From contig CAZGCA010000017.1 of assembly GCA_964524145.1 (NCBI GenBank), forward strand, positions 1 through 64,000: a stretch of DNA of 64,000 nucleotides. The letters run 5' to 3'. Below are positions 9,982 to 20,032 of this stretch, piece after piece. Origin of the DNA: CAZGCA01 sp964524145 (GTDB taxonomy: Bacteria; Hydrogenedentota; CAZGCA01). Within the stretch, counting starts at the first letter, position 1. Every line of letters starts with the position of its first letter. The position numbers and the translations under genes were made by a program. The notes beneath the pieces were generated by a model. That model was not told the DNA's origin, did not search any database, and worked only from the letters and a program-made list of their open reading frames with translations.

Positions 9982-11589
9982 ATGAAAAAGGAAATCACAC
10001 GCCGCACGTTCGTGGCAACTACCGCCGCACTCTCGCTGGCCGGCAGCGTTGTCGGTCGTCCCGCTCGGGCTGACGCGGCAGCGGAGCCGCCACAGGAGCC
10101 CGGCAGGGAGAGCAAACCCAATATTCTGGTGATCCACGCCGATCAACATCGCATGGACTGCCTCGGCGCCTACGGCAACTCGGAGATAAGAACCCCAAAC
10201 GTCGACGCATTGGCAGCGGGCGGCGTGCGGTTCGAGAACAGCTTCTGTCCTTATCCCGTGTGTACGCCGTCGCGGTACTCCCTGATCTCGGGGCTCTATG
10301 TGCACGAGCACCGGGGATGGACCAACCACTCCACTCTGCCGCCCGGCACGGAGACGTTTCCGGCAATCCTCCGGGATGCCGGGTACAAAACCAAGGCTGT
10401 CGGCAAGATGCATTTCACGCCCACCTATCTCGATCTGGGCTTCGACGAGCTGGTCTTGTCGGAACAGAACGGCCCGGGCAGGTGGGATGACGACTATCAC
10501 CGCGAGCTGCGCCAACACGGCCTCGTCGATTACAACGACCTCGAGGATCAAATCTCTGAATACCGGAAGAAAGCTCCGGCCAACTACTGGGAAACATTCG
10601 GCGCACTGCCATCGAATCTTCCGGAAGAGTACCATTCCACAACGTGGACAGGCGACCGGGCGGTCGAGACCCTGAAACAGTGGGGGCCGTCGGGCAATCT
10701 GCTCATGGTCGGGTTTATCAAGCCGCACCACCCGTTCGACCCGGCTGAACAGTGGTGCGACATTTACAACCCGGACACACTGTCCCTGTTGCCCGGTTGG
10801 ACGGACAAGTGCCTGCCTCACGATCTCGCGCTGAGCAAGGGTTACTTCCCCAACGAGAGCCTGACCGAGTCCAGCTTGCGCCGGGTTGCTGCATACTACT
10901 ACGCCACGATTCAGCATATAGACCAGCAAGTAGGCAGGATGATAGCGGTTCTCAAAAGGAAAGGGCTGTACGAAAGCACGATGATCATCTACACCAGTGA
11001 TCACGGCGAATACATGGGCTATCACCACATGCTGCTGAAAGGCAATTATATGTACGACCCGCTGGTGAAAGTGCCGCTGATTATCAAGTATCCCTTCCGA
11101 CACCAAAGAGGGACGGTGTCCCCTGTGTTGGTCAGCAATATCGATCTTGCCCCGACGATCCTCAACCAGGCAGGGTGCCGTCCGGGAGAAAGAATGCGCG
11201 GTATCGATCTTGCCCAGGGACTCGATCGGAGAGAAATGGTGTTTGCAGAGAACCGGCGGGGCAGTCACGCGATGGCCCGGTCGAAGAGCCGCAAACTCAT
11301 CATCTCTCATGCAAAGAAGAAGGCGTTTTTCTACGACCTCGAAAAGGATCCGTTTGAGACAACCAACCGTTATGAAGATCCCGCTTACCGGGAAGAAGTG
11401 CGGGCATTCACCAAGGCTATCGAGGAATGGCGCAGCTTCGACGATCTGCCGAAGATCTACCTGAATGAGAACGCTCCTGTGATCGCTCAGCCAAATGTGC
11501 CGTCCCGAAGAGACGGGCATCGTGAAGCGATGATTGCCTACTGCCGAGAGAAGATGCGGGACGAACAGCGACGTCACCGACCGGGTTGA
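9982..11589 (+). CDS. Tat-exported type I sulfatase
   Basis: A 535-residue arylsulfatase-family enzyme that hydrolyses sulfate esters, probably on a polysaccharide in the periplasm. The N-terminus has a twin-arginine signal (TRRTFVATTA, residues 6-15). The active-site sequence VCTPSRYSLISG contains the canonical C-x-P-S-R motif at Cys94, which a formylglycine-generating enzyme converts to the catalytic aldehyde. Metal-site residues are seen in VIHADQHRMD, and YTSDHGEYMG supplies the later Asp-His pair. GGAG precedes the ATG by about eight bases. It lies directly before the GH106-like gene on the same strand, suggesting action on a sulfated, rhamnose-containing glycan. No formylglycine-generating enzyme or anaerobic maturase is in the window. 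Confidence 0.93.
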   Translation: MKKEITRRTFVATTAALSLAGSVVGRPARADAAAEPPQEPGRESKPNILVIHADQHRMDCLGAYGNSEIRTPNVDALAAGGVRFENSFCPYPVCTPSRYSLISGLYVHEHRGWTNHSTLPPGTETFPAILRDAGYKTKAVGKMHFTPTYLDLGFDELVLSEQNGPGRWDDDYHRELRQHGLVDYNDLEDQISEYRKKAPANYWETFGALPSNLPEEYHSTTWTGDRAVETLKQWGPSGNLLMVGFIKPHHPFDPAEQWCDIYNPDTLSLLPGWTDKCLPHDLALSKGYFPNESLTESSLRRVAAYYYATIQHIDQQVGRMIAVLKRKGLYESTMIIYTSDHGEYMGYHHMLLKGNYMYDPLVKVPLIIKYPFRHQRGTVSPVLVSNIDLAPTILNQAGCRPGERMRGIDLAQGLDRREMVFAENRRGSHAMARSKSRKLIISHAKKKAFFYDLEKDPFETTNRYEDPAYREEVRAFTKAIEEWRSFDDLPKIYLNENAPVIAQPNVPSRRDGHREAMIAYCREKMRDEQRRHRPG

Positions 11590-11661
11590 GTAACGGGCAT
11601 TATGCTCATGGATAAAAGCGTAGTTGGATGAACAGGATGGCTGCGTGATTGAGGGAAGGTG

Positions 11662-14600
11662 ATGGCGTTCCACGAATCAGTTAGAATCACTCTCTTCTTC
11701 ATCGCGCTCTGCTGTGTGATCTTGTCACTTGTCCCCAGGAAAACGCACGCACAGGTTTCCCGACAGGAAATGACAAAGCGCTTTCTCGATCCCCCGATGG
11801 ACTGTCGGCCACACACGCGCTGGTGGTGGATGGGCAACGCGATCACTCAAGAGGAACTCACGTGGCAGTTGAAACAGATGCACGAGCAGGGGATCGGCGG
11901 GGTCGAACAGATCACCATGGGGCAGGTCTACGAGAAGGGCAATGTTCCCTACCTTTCCGACGCGTTCTTTGATTTGATCGTTCATGCGATCGGTCAGGCG
12001 AAAGAGCTGGGAATGGAGTTCTCATTGAACTTCGGGGGACCGGGCTGGGTGATCGGCGGCGCCTGGGTGCCTCAAGAGGACCGCAGCAAGAACATGGTGC
12101 CAACTTCTATCGAACTCGAAGGACATCAAACGTTCTCGGGTTCGCTTCCCACCAAGACTAAGAAGGAAAGAGGCTCTCTGGAGATAGCGGCCGGCGATAT
12201 CGACGAGGGCGACCGGCTCGTGCGTGTCATCGCAGCCAAGATCGTTGACGACCGACTGCAGGAATCCTCATTGACCGACCTTACTTCAAGAGTAGAGGAC
12301 CGGCGACTGCATTGGGAAGTCCCCGAGGGTCGGTGGCGGCTGATGGCGTTCTGGCTCAAGTACACGGGCCAAGGACATGCCGTCAACCATTTCAGCAAAG
12401 CGGCCATGCAACGGTATTGTGATTATCTCGGGGGGGAATTCCGCAGCCGCTTCGGGAAAGAATTCGGACGGACAGTGGACTCGTTCTTCTGCGACAGCTT
12501 CGAAGTGGCGCTTATTCCGAACGGCATCTATTGGAGCGAGGGACTTTTGGACCAGTTCCGGGGATTCAAGGGTTACGACCTTGCGCCCTATCTTCCGGCC
12601 ATTTGGTGGGAGGTTGACGACATCTCGCCCAAGATACGGTACGATGTGAACGAGTTCTTGCACCATGTCGGGCTCGACGCGTTTTTCAGGACGTTTCTTG
12701 AATGGTGTGAGGCCAACGGCGTCCAGGGCCGTATCCAGCCGTACGGTTTCACGACGGATATACTCGAGGGAGCGGGCATGACCCATCTGCCGGAGATGGA
12801 GATCACCGCAGGCGAAAAGGACGCCGTGCCGTGGTTCGATACGCGGATCGGACCGAAGAAATATGTTGCGTCGGGCGCCCACCTTTACGGGCGCAACGTG
12901 GTCACCGTCGAGGCATACACCTTTATCCACTGGGAGACGTATCGCGCCACGCTCGAAGAACTGAAGATCGCCAGCGACGTCTTCTTGCGTTCGGGCGCAA
13001 ACAAATTCTACAACCACGGATATACCTGCTCGCCGGAACGCGACATAGCGCCGTCCCGGCGTTTCAGCGCCGAGGTGCTGATCAGCCATTCGAACGTGTG
13101 GTGGAAACACTACCGCCTGCTCAGCGATTACGTGGCCCGCTGCTCTTATATGCTGCGATTGGGAAGCTTCACTGCGGACATTGCCGTCTATTCGCCGCTC
13201 GCCAACCAGTGGACGCTTAACGTGTTGAACCCGCGAAAGTGGACACGGAGCTTCGATTGGGGGAGCCTGGGGAAACTATTGATAGCGAACGGGTATGATT
13301 TCGATCTCATCAACGACGATATCCTGCAGAATCATTCCACCGTTGCCGACGGTTCGATTCGTGTGCGCGACCTGGAATACAAGATACTTGTCGTGCCGAA
13401 TATCACGGCGCTACCGTTAGAGAGTATGGAACGCATTCGCGAGTATGTGTGGCAGGGCGGTGTTGCGATCGCACTCGAACGGGTCCCGGCATTCTCGGTC
13501 GGTTTCAAGGAACACGAACAGCGAGACGAGAACGTGCGCGCCATCGTCAACGACATGTTCCGGTCGCCCCAAGGACGGGATGACACCGCGCCTTTCAATT
13601 ACGGTAAAGGCCGCACCTATTTCATCAAGAACGTCATTGACCGTTCGGACGTCTTGGATCGGCGCAGCAGCGCGCTTGACCCGTTTGCCAAGACGTTGCG
13701 ACAACATCTGACGCCCGATTTCGGTATCGACCTTGTGCGAGAAGGATTGCGCGAGAACCATGGCATTACCTTTGTCCATCGCAGACTGCCCGACAAGGAC
13801 GTCTACTTTGTCACGAACATCCAAGACCGTCCGAGCGATCTACCCCTGTCGTTTCGTGTTACCGGCAAGGTGCCGTGGGAATGGAACCCATACAACGGCC
13901 ATGTGTCGCGACTGCATGAGTACGAAGAAACAGGCGACGTGACTGTCGTGCCGTTGCGTCTGGCGCCGTACGAATCGACCATTATCGTGTTTGAGCCGGA
14001 TGGCGGCAAGGAGCATGTACTTCACAGCGACTTTCACGAGGTTCTCAGGGTTGATGACCACGAGATCGAAGCCCTGGCTACCGAAAACGGAGTACATACT
14101 GCGATGCGGGCAGGCGGAAAGGGAACCCAGTCAGTTCTCGTCGAGGATGTTCCCGCGCCCTACGTGATTGCCGGCGATTGGCGGCTTACGCTGGAGGCGA
14201 GAGAGTTTCCGCGAACGGAGATTACGCTCTCCCGGCTGACATCGTGGACTGAGGACCCGCGCACAGAGCATTTCAGTGGCACGGGCCGGTATGAAATCAC
14301 GTTCGATCTGCCGTCTTCGTATGTTGCGGATGACATTCAATTGCGGCTCACCGTGGGCGACGTCGGCAACATTGCCGAGGTTGAATTAAACGCTGAACGT
14401 GTCGGTGTCTGCTGGATTCGCGGGCAATCCCTCGATATTACCGATGCGGTGAAAGCCGGGACCAATTCCCTGGTGATACGGGTCACAAACACGTTGATGA
14501 ATCGTGTCGCAGGCCTCAAAGCACTGCCGCCGGTTCCGGACCATCTTCAGCCCCACTTTGGCGTTGGTCTTCATGACAAGACGTCGCCGACACGACGCCT

Positions 14601-14688
14601 TATGGGATTCGAACCACTCCCACGTTCTGGTTTGATGGGACCGGTGAAGATCAACGCCTTCAAACGAGTCAGAGTACCGTTGAGCTAG
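11662..14688 (+). CDS. GH106-like glycoside hydrolase (putative alpha-L-rhamnosidase)
   Basis: A 1008-residue secreted enzyme. After a signal peptide ending near THA-QV comes the family opening PHTRWWWMGNAITQEELTWQL, followed by GIGGVEQ and NFGGPGWVIGG, characteristic of GH106-type alpha-L-rhamnosidases. The central region continues the barrel (NKFYNHGYTCSPERD). The last 200 residues contain a jelly-roll of galactose-binding type (GTGRYEITFDLP, VELNAERVGVCW), typical of this family. Length is in the expected range of roughly 900-1150. The ATG at 11662 is preferred over the GTG at 11659, with GAGGGAAGG just upstream. It should release terminal rhamnose from pectin-like or algal polysaccharides, together with the sulfatase before it and the GH78 gene nearby. 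Confidence 0.85.
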   Translation: MAFHESVRITLFFIALCCVILSLVPRKTHAQVSRQEMTKRFLDPPMDCRPHTRWWWMGNAITQEELTWQLKQMHEQGIGGVEQITMGQVYEKGNVPYLSDAFFDLIVHAIGQAKELGMEFSLNFGGPGWVIGGAWVPQEDRSKNMVPTSIELEGHQTFSGSLPTKTKKERGSLEIAAGDIDEGDRLVRVIAAKIVDDRLQESSLTDLTSRVEDRRLHWEVPEGRWRLMAFWLKYTGQGHAVNHFSKAAMQRYCDYLGGEFRSRFGKEFGRTVDSFFCDSFEVALIPNGIYWSEGLLDQFRGFKGYDLAPYLPAIWWEVDDISPKIRYDVNEFLHHVGLDAFFRTFLEWCEANGVQGRIQPYGFTTDILEGAGMTHLPEMEITAGEKDAVPWFDTRIGPKKYVASGAHLYGRNVVTVEAYTFIHWETYRATLEELKIASDVFLRSGANKFYNHGYTCSPERDIAPSRRFSAEVLISHSNVWWKHYRLLSDYVARCSYMLRLGSFTADIAVYSPLANQWTLNVLNPRKWTRSFDWGSLGKLLIANGYDFDLINDDILQNHSTVADGSIRVRDLEYKILVVPNITALPLESMERIREYVWQGGVAIALERVPAFSVGFKEHEQRDENVRAIVNDMFRSPQGRDDTAPFNYGKGRTYFIKNVIDRSDVLDRRSSALDPFAKTLRQHLTPDFGIDLVREGLRENHGITFVHRRLPDKDVYFVTNIQDRPSDLPLSFRVTGKVPWEWNPYNGHVSRLHEYEETGDVTVVPLRLAPYESTIIVFEPDGGKEHVLHSDFHEVLRVDDHEIEALATENGVHTAMRAGGKGTQSVLVEDVPAPYVIAGDWRLTLEAREFPRTEITLSRLTSWTEDPRTEHFSGTGRYEITFDLPSSYVADDIQLRLTVGDVGNIAEVELNAERVGVCWIRGQSLDITDAVKAGTNSLVIRVTNTLMNRVAGLKALPPVPDHLQPHFGVGLHDKTSPTRRLMGFEPLPRSGLMGPVKINAFKRVRVPLS

Positions 14689-14736
14689 GTCCCTGTTGTA
14701 GAACGTCGAATTCCGGGAACACGAGATGGCCCCTTG

Positions 14737-16818
14737 TTATCGCTCTTCAAGCCGACGGTGCACGCTCACCTCGCATAGCGTTTGTGGGGGCAGTTTGAAG
14801 TCAACGCGGGTTCGCTGACCGGTCACGATGAAGTTCTGCTGTGTGGCCGGGGCGGTTGTACCTTCTGGCGCCAATGAGAGAACATACTCCCCCGGCTCGA
14901 GCAGATAGAACTCCGCCGACACGGCCCGCGGCTCCTCGCCGAAATGAAACATTTCGGCCCGAAACGTTTCCGACCCCGAATCCGTGACCAGGGCGGCGAT
15001 GTTACGCGGCGGAGTGAGCCAGCGCACGGCGTTAAGAGGACAGTATCCCGCCCCGCCCGGATCGCCTGTAGCAGTCGAGTACAACAGGCTCGTGTCGGGA
15101 CTGGAGAATCCGGCGACGCCCTCGGGAAACATGGCGCCTGGACGAAACAGCGACGGGAAACGGAGCACGCGATCGGTGTAGCGCACCTCGCTCGTGTACC
15201 CTTCGAAATTGAACTGCAGGGCGGTTGCAGTGTTCTGCAGCGCCGATGTGATACCGCGCCGGTCGCGACGCATACGAAGGCCCATATACGGGTCTCTCTC
15301 CTTCGCGAGCAACTCGTCGAATTCGTCGCTTCCACACAGGAGCTTGTACTTGGCAACCACGCTCCTTAATCCCCCCAACTGTCGCGCGCACCAGGATTCG
15401 GTTCCGGGCGCGGGCGTTTCTTCGGGCGGATTCTTGAGGTACTTGAGGCGGATCGCCGCCATCGACCGGATCGGTCTCATGTACTTCGGGTCCTTCGTCA
15501 TGTGGTGTGCAAGCAACAAGCTGTGCGTCATCAGGCTTAACGCGCTCGGCCACTCATATAAGGTCGCTTCACCGTGATTGCGTGGGTCCCACCAGTCCTC
15601 GCCCACACCGCCGATGTCGCCGTCAGGCCAATGGAGTGCGCTCGGAATGATCCCCGCCGGCTTGCCTCGCTCGGCTCGTGCGGCTGCGTTCACCCAGGTG
15701 TCCAGCCAGGCCGTGAAAAGCCTGCCCAGCCGATCGTCTCCCGTGCGTTGCCAGTACAGGAGAGCTGGCTGCACCGCGCGCGGATGGTAGACCGTGTCGC
15801 AAGCACGATGCGGGTCCTCGTCGACTTTGTCCGCGCTGAAATACGTGCTCTTGAACTGGAGAAACCCACGGTCGTTGACACCGGTCCACAGCGTCTCCAT
15901 CAGCTCGGCGAGACGGAGCGCGCGTCGCACCCACACCTCGTTGTCCGGGTCGATGTGCATCATGGGAGTCATCACGTCGGAGGAGTCTTCGGCCGTGTGC
16001 TCAACGTCGTACACGTGGCTTGTGTACCCCTTCTTCATGTGCGATTGGCTCATGAGCGCCTCCGAGAAGCGCGCTTGCGCCGCCGAGATTCTGGGCTCAT
16101 CGAAGGCGATCAATACCGGTACCCACCAGCGCCACATCTCGCAGTCGTCGCCCCAGCCGCCACCATACTCGCCGTTGGGCTGCATCCGATTGTCTATCCA
16201 CCACTCGATGATGTCCGCCAGCCGTTCGAGCGATGCTCTTTGGTACACAGCCCACTCCGGCGCGCCGGCCACCCCGGAATACTCTTTGTGCGGCGGAATC
16301 GCCTCGCCAAGATACATCCGCGCGATCCGGTTCTCGGGGAAAGCGTCCCTCGCCCGCTCGAAGAAACCACGGGCCTTGTCCAGGAACCGTCTGCGATTCG
16401 GCTGGTTGTTCCAGATACCGCCGCTTTCCAGTGTGTACCATACGAGCATCCGGCCGCGGTACAGGTAGGTCAGCGGATAGAGCGGCGATTCTTCGGCGAT
16501 CTTGAAATCGTAGTCGAGGGCTTCGCGCACCGGCCGCCCGAAGTACGGAAGACGTTTTTCGTGGAGCCACTGGTCTATTTCGGTGATGAGCTTGTCCGCG
16601 TCGGCCTTCAACGAATCGTCCAGACCAGGCAGCTGTCGCAGCTCTTTCAACAGCGCCAACCGCTCGCTGTCGTCATCGGCATTGCCGGCCCGCTGGATGA
16701 GGTCCCGGGCCGCGTCTTCCGTTTGGACGGCAAAGCCGGTCGCGCCGGTGACAAGGAACGCGGCTACGATCAATCCAACCATGCGAAACATCTGAAGTCC
16801 TTGCTTTCGAAATCCCAT
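14737..16818 (-). CDS. Secreted protein of unknown function, probable alpha/alpha barrel
   Basis: About 693 residues, with a signal peptide ending near TGFA-VQT. I do not recognise a characterised family. The middle is rich in aromatic, Trp-containing helices (WWIDNRMQPNGEYGGGWGDDCEMWRWW, split by acidic residues; EDWWDPRNHGEATLYEWPSA) and looks like an (alpha/alpha)6 toroid such as those of lyases or exo-hydrolases. The C-terminal 100 residues look beta-rich (LLEPGEYVLSLAPEG). Acidic pairs such as GDDCE could be catalytic. Starts at 16818 (basic n-region) and 16791 (AAGGA six bases upstream) are both plausible. It is convergent with the GH106-like gene and divergent from the GH78 gene, so it probably belongs to the same glycan-degradation region. 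Function is inferred only from fold impression and context. Confidence 0.6.
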   Translation of the reverse strand: MGFRKQGLQMFRMVGLIVAAFLVTGATGFAVQTEDAARDLIQRAGNADDDSERLALLKELRQLPGLDDSLKADADKLITEIDQWLHEKRLPYFGRPVREALDYDFKIAEESPLYPLTYLYRGRMLVWYTLESGGIWNNQPNRRRFLDKARGFFERARDAFPENRIARMYLGEAIPPHKEYSGVAGAPEWAVYQRASLERLADIIEWWIDNRMQPNGEYGGGWGDDCEMWRWWVPVLIAFDEPRISAAQARFSEALMSQSHMKKGYTSHVYDVEHTAEDSSDVMTPMMHIDPDNEVWVRRALRLAELMETLWTGVNDRGFLQFKSTYFSADKVDEDPHRACDTVYHPRAVQPALLYWQRTGDDRLGRLFTAWLDTWVNAAARAERGKPAGIIPSALHWPDGDIGGVGEDWWDPRNHGEATLYEWPSALSLMTHSLLLAHHMTKDPKYMRPIRSMAAIRLKYLKNPPEETPAPGTESWCARQLGGLRSVVAKYKLLCGSDEFDELLAKERDPYMGLRMRRDRRGITSALQNTATALQFNFEGYTSEVRYTDRVLRFPSLFRPGAMFPEGVAGFSSPDTSLLYSTATGDPGGAGYCPLNAVRWLTPPRNIAALVTDSGSETFRAEMFHFGEEPRAVSAEFYLLEPGEYVLSLAPEGTTAPATQQNFIVTGQRTRVDFKLPPQTLCEVSVHRRLEER

Positions 16819-17063
16819 CTTGACGACCTGTCTCCCGTTGGCGACGCTTGTGCAAGCCGTCCCATATCCCTTCCGGTCCATGCACGCTTCCCGCAAGAGG
16901 GTTTCGTTTCGCTCGGCTCGATCATATCACAGCATGTGACCGCGTTGCATTTTCCGGCCCGGAGCAAGGCAATGCGCTTGACCCGACGCGTGCCAGGAAG
17001 TACTCTAGAGAGAGAAGGACCCGTAATCTTGTGGACGTGAGAACCGAGCGGAAGGCGAAACCC

Positions 17064-20021
17064 ATGACTACTTCAACTGTGCAACTCGTGATTTCAGTGG
17101 CGGTCCTCGCAGCAGTGGCAGGCACGTGTTTCACCGCTCACGCGCAAGCTGAAGCGAGGCGAAACGCGTCTCTCAGCAAGCCTGCGCCTTCCCTGTCGGC
17201 GAAATGGATTTGGAAGAGGCAGCAGGACTACAACCGGTACAACGATACCATAATTGCGCGGAAGACCTTCTCCCTTCCCGACATCCGCAACGCGAGAATG
17301 ATCATCACCGCAGACACGCGCTACCGGTTGTTCATCAACGGCGAGTGGGTGAACGACGGGCCGTGCAGAAGCTGGCCGGCACACTATCAGTACGATGAGT
17401 TCGATGTGACACCGTACCTGCGCACGGGCGAAAACGAACTCCGTGTGATCGCCAAGTTCTTCGGTGTGGGCACGTTCCACCAAATCCCCCAACAAGCAGG
17501 GTTGCTCGTACAGCTCGACGAGCGTCCGGTCGAAAGCGAACCGGTAACGATTATCTCAGACGGATCGTGGGAGGCGGCGGACGCCGGCGGATGGTTTTCC
17601 AGAGCGCCAAAACAGTGCGTGCAGATGGGGCCGTTCGAGATCTACGACGCACGCCGGGCGTCGCCCGTGCAATTCGAGCCCGCGGCAGTTCTCTATGAGG
17701 CGTATGACGGCCCCTGGCAAGACCTCAATCCGCGAGACTGTCCGTTACTGACCCGGGAACCGTTCGCCTTGCGCAACTTCGTGGGGGCTTCCATCGTACG
17801 CGGTGATTGGATGACCTTCTGCTTTCCGACAGCCCAACTGCTCTATCCGGGTGTGGTGAAATCAAACAACCAGATCTCGATGGCCAGCGCTGTGGCGACC
17901 GTTATCGAGTGCCCGGACGAGATGACGCTCCATATCGATGCTCCCGGCCAGACTGTTACCATCAACGGCAAACGCGGCAAGCGCGGTGCGTTCCAATTGA
18001 ACCCCGGCGACAATTTCATGTTTGCGGCCGTCACCAGCTATTTCGGTCACTGGCAACAAGACACCGAGATTCGGTTCATCGAGCCCAAAGGGTTTGAACT
18101 GCACAACCCGCTTGACGGCAATACGACAGATCCGTGGTGTTTCGTGCCGTTTGAAGACACGAAGTTCGTGAGTAGCGACGTCGAGTTCGCGCTCATGGAT
18201 GGGCAGAAGAAGACCGAGGTGCGGCGGAAGATCGAAGGCTCGACCCGAAAGTACCTGAAGACCATCGTCGATGTTGCCTCGTTCAAACGCGAGCTCGAAG
18301 GACAAGCACAAACGCTGTCATCTGCCGGCGACGTGACGGACGACATACACTGGCAGTTCGAGGCTCGTGAGGTGGTTGGCGACGCGTCAGACCTGATCGA
18401 AAACCCTGCCGGACTGCTCTACGACAATGCCGAAATGACCGTTGTGCAGCCGAGCACGGAAGGCGACATCGAGTTGGCGTACGACTTCGGCGAGCAGAAC
18501 TGCGGTTATTACCAGTTTGATCTCATCGCCGAGGAAGGGCTACAGATGGACATATTTGGCGTGGAATACATCACGCCTGCCGGGCGCGTGCAGCATACGG
18601 GCGCGTACAGAAACGGCATGCGATACATCTGCAAAGAAGGCGTGAACCGGTTCACATCGTTCGTGCGCCGTTCGGGCCGTTACCTCTTTGTCACCTTACG
18701 CAACCAGACCAAGCCCGTCACGATTCGCAATATCCGGCTCATCGAATCCACCTATCCCGTTGTGTACAGAGGCCGGTTTGCGTGCAGCGACGCTGCGATC
18801 GAACGCATCTGGGAAATCTCTGCGCGCACCCTCAAACTCTGCATGGAGGACACCTTCACCGATTGTCCGCTCTACGAACAGACATTGTGGGTCGGCGACG
18901 CTCGCAATGAGGCGGTGTTCGGGTTTACTGCGTTCGGCGCAGAAGACCTCGCGCGCCGCTGCATAACCCTGACCGGGCTGTCGCTCGAACAGTTTCCCAT
19001 CACGTTGTGCCAGGTCCCTTCCACGTGGGAGACCCTGTTGCCGGCATGGAGCTTCTTGTGGGGGATTTCGGTTTGGGACTATTACTACTACTCCGGTGAC
19101 AAGCCGTTTCTTGAACGCGTCTGGCCGTGGGTGATGCAGAATCTCGAGGGCTCGGCGCGATTTTCAGATGAGCGCGGCCTGTTCAGCGGCCCGTTCTGGA
19201 ACATGTTCGACTGGAGCGGTATCGACGACGGACACAACACGGTGCTGCACAACAGCATGTTCGTGGTCGGCGCGATAGATGCCGCGCTGAAATGTGCCGA
19301 GGTGCTCGATGACGAAGCCGGCGTTACCTGGCTGCGCAGCTATCGGGAGAAGCTTGTGACAGCGATCAACGAGCTGTGGAACGAGCAGAAGAAAGCCTAT
19401 CCGGACAGTATCCACGGCGACGGCACGATCAGCGACCGGACGTCCGTACACACCAGCTTCCTGTCGCTGCTGTACGACATCGTAGAAGACGAGAACCGGA
19501 ACGACGTCCTGAACAACATTCTGTCTCCTCCCGACGACATGGTGAAAGTCGGCTCACCGTTCGCCATAATGTACATGTTCGAAGCGCTCGAGAAGGCAGG
19601 ACACGCTGACCGCATCATCGAGCGTATCTACGAAAGCTACCTGCCCATGCTCGAGACCGGGGCCACAACCGTGTGGGAGAGCTTCTCAACGGGCACGACC
19701 GGCGGCGGCGGCTTTCCCACGCGAAGCCACTGCCACGCGTGGTCTTCCGCACCGATCCATTTCCTGAACCGGATCATTCTCGGAATCGTGCCCGAGGAAG
19801 CCGGCGGGAAGGCGTTCGCCATAAGCCCTCGGTTGAGCGGCCTCACGTGGGCTAACGGCGCTTCGGCAACCATCAACGGCTCCGTCGAGGTGTCGTGGGC
19901 TGTTGAAGACGGGACACTTAATGTCACGGCAACCGCGCCCGACGGAGTGTCACTCCGTTTTGTCCCTAACGACACCCACAAGTGGCTTGATGTCGTCTTC
20001 AACGGTAAGCCGGTACCCTGA
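17064..20021 (+). CDS. GH78 alpha-L-rhamnosidase, secreted
   Basis: A 985-residue protein with a signal peptide ending AHA-QAE. N-terminal jelly-roll domains (SAKWIWKRQQ, YRLFINGEWVNDGP, FDVTPYLRTGENELRV) match the Bac_rhamnosid N-domain. The (alpha/alpha)6 catalytic domain carries DCPLYEQTLWVGDARNE, the GH78 signature with the catalytic acid region. TTVWESFSTG and HCHAWSSAPIHFL follow, then a C-terminal beta domain. The enzyme inverts and releases L-rhamnose from glycans. The ATG at 17064 has GGAAGG about eight bases upstream; the open frame upstream (from 16848) lacks support. The TauE/SafE gene starts 11 bases downstream, probably in the same transcript. Confidence 0.92.
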   Translation: MTTSTVQLVISVAVLAAVAGTCFTAHAQAEARRNASLSKPAPSLSAKWIWKRQQDYNRYNDTIIARKTFSLPDIRNARMIITADTRYRLFINGEWVNDGPCRSWPAHYQYDEFDVTPYLRTGENELRVIAKFFGVGTFHQIPQQAGLLVQLDERPVESEPVTIISDGSWEAADAGGWFSRAPKQCVQMGPFEIYDARRASPVQFEPAAVLYEAYDGPWQDLNPRDCPLLTREPFALRNFVGASIVRGDWMTFCFPTAQLLYPGVVKSNNQISMASAVATVIECPDEMTLHIDAPGQTVTINGKRGKRGAFQLNPGDNFMFAAVTSYFGHWQQDTEIRFIEPKGFELHNPLDGNTTDPWCFVPFEDTKFVSSDVEFALMDGQKKTEVRRKIEGSTRKYLKTIVDVASFKRELEGQAQTLSSAGDVTDDIHWQFEAREVVGDASDLIENPAGLLYDNAEMTVVQPSTEGDIELAYDFGEQNCGYYQFDLIAEEGLQMDIFGVEYITPAGRVQHTGAYRNGMRYICKEGVNRFTSFVRRSGRYLFVTLRNQTKPVTIRNIRLIESTYPVVYRGRFACSDAAIERIWEISARTLKLCMEDTFTDCPLYEQTLWVGDARNEAVFGFTAFGAEDLARRCITLTGLSLEQFPITLCQVPSTWETLLPAWSFLWGISVWDYYYYSGDKPFLERVWPWVMQNLEGSARFSDERGLFSGPFWNMFDWSGIDDGHNTVLHNSMFVVGAIDAALKCAEVLDDEAGVTWLRSYREKLVTAINELWNEQKKAYPDSIHGDGTISDRTSVHTSFLSLLYDIVEDENRNDVLNNILSPPDDMVKVGSPFAIMYMFEALEKAGHADRIIERIYESYLPMLETGATTVWESFSTGTTGGGGFPTRSHCHAWSSAPIHFLNRIILGIVPEEAGGKAFAISPRLSGLTWANGASATINGSVEVSWAVEDGTLNVTATAPDGVSLRFVPNDTHKWLDVVFNGKPVP

Positions 20022-20032
20022 GGACGGTGGTA

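Noticed and set aside
15574..17040. Long plus-strand frame opposite the secreted barrel-like gene
   Set aside because: It is complementary to the minus-strand gene with signal peptide, has no family motif, and runs into the start region of the GH78 gene.
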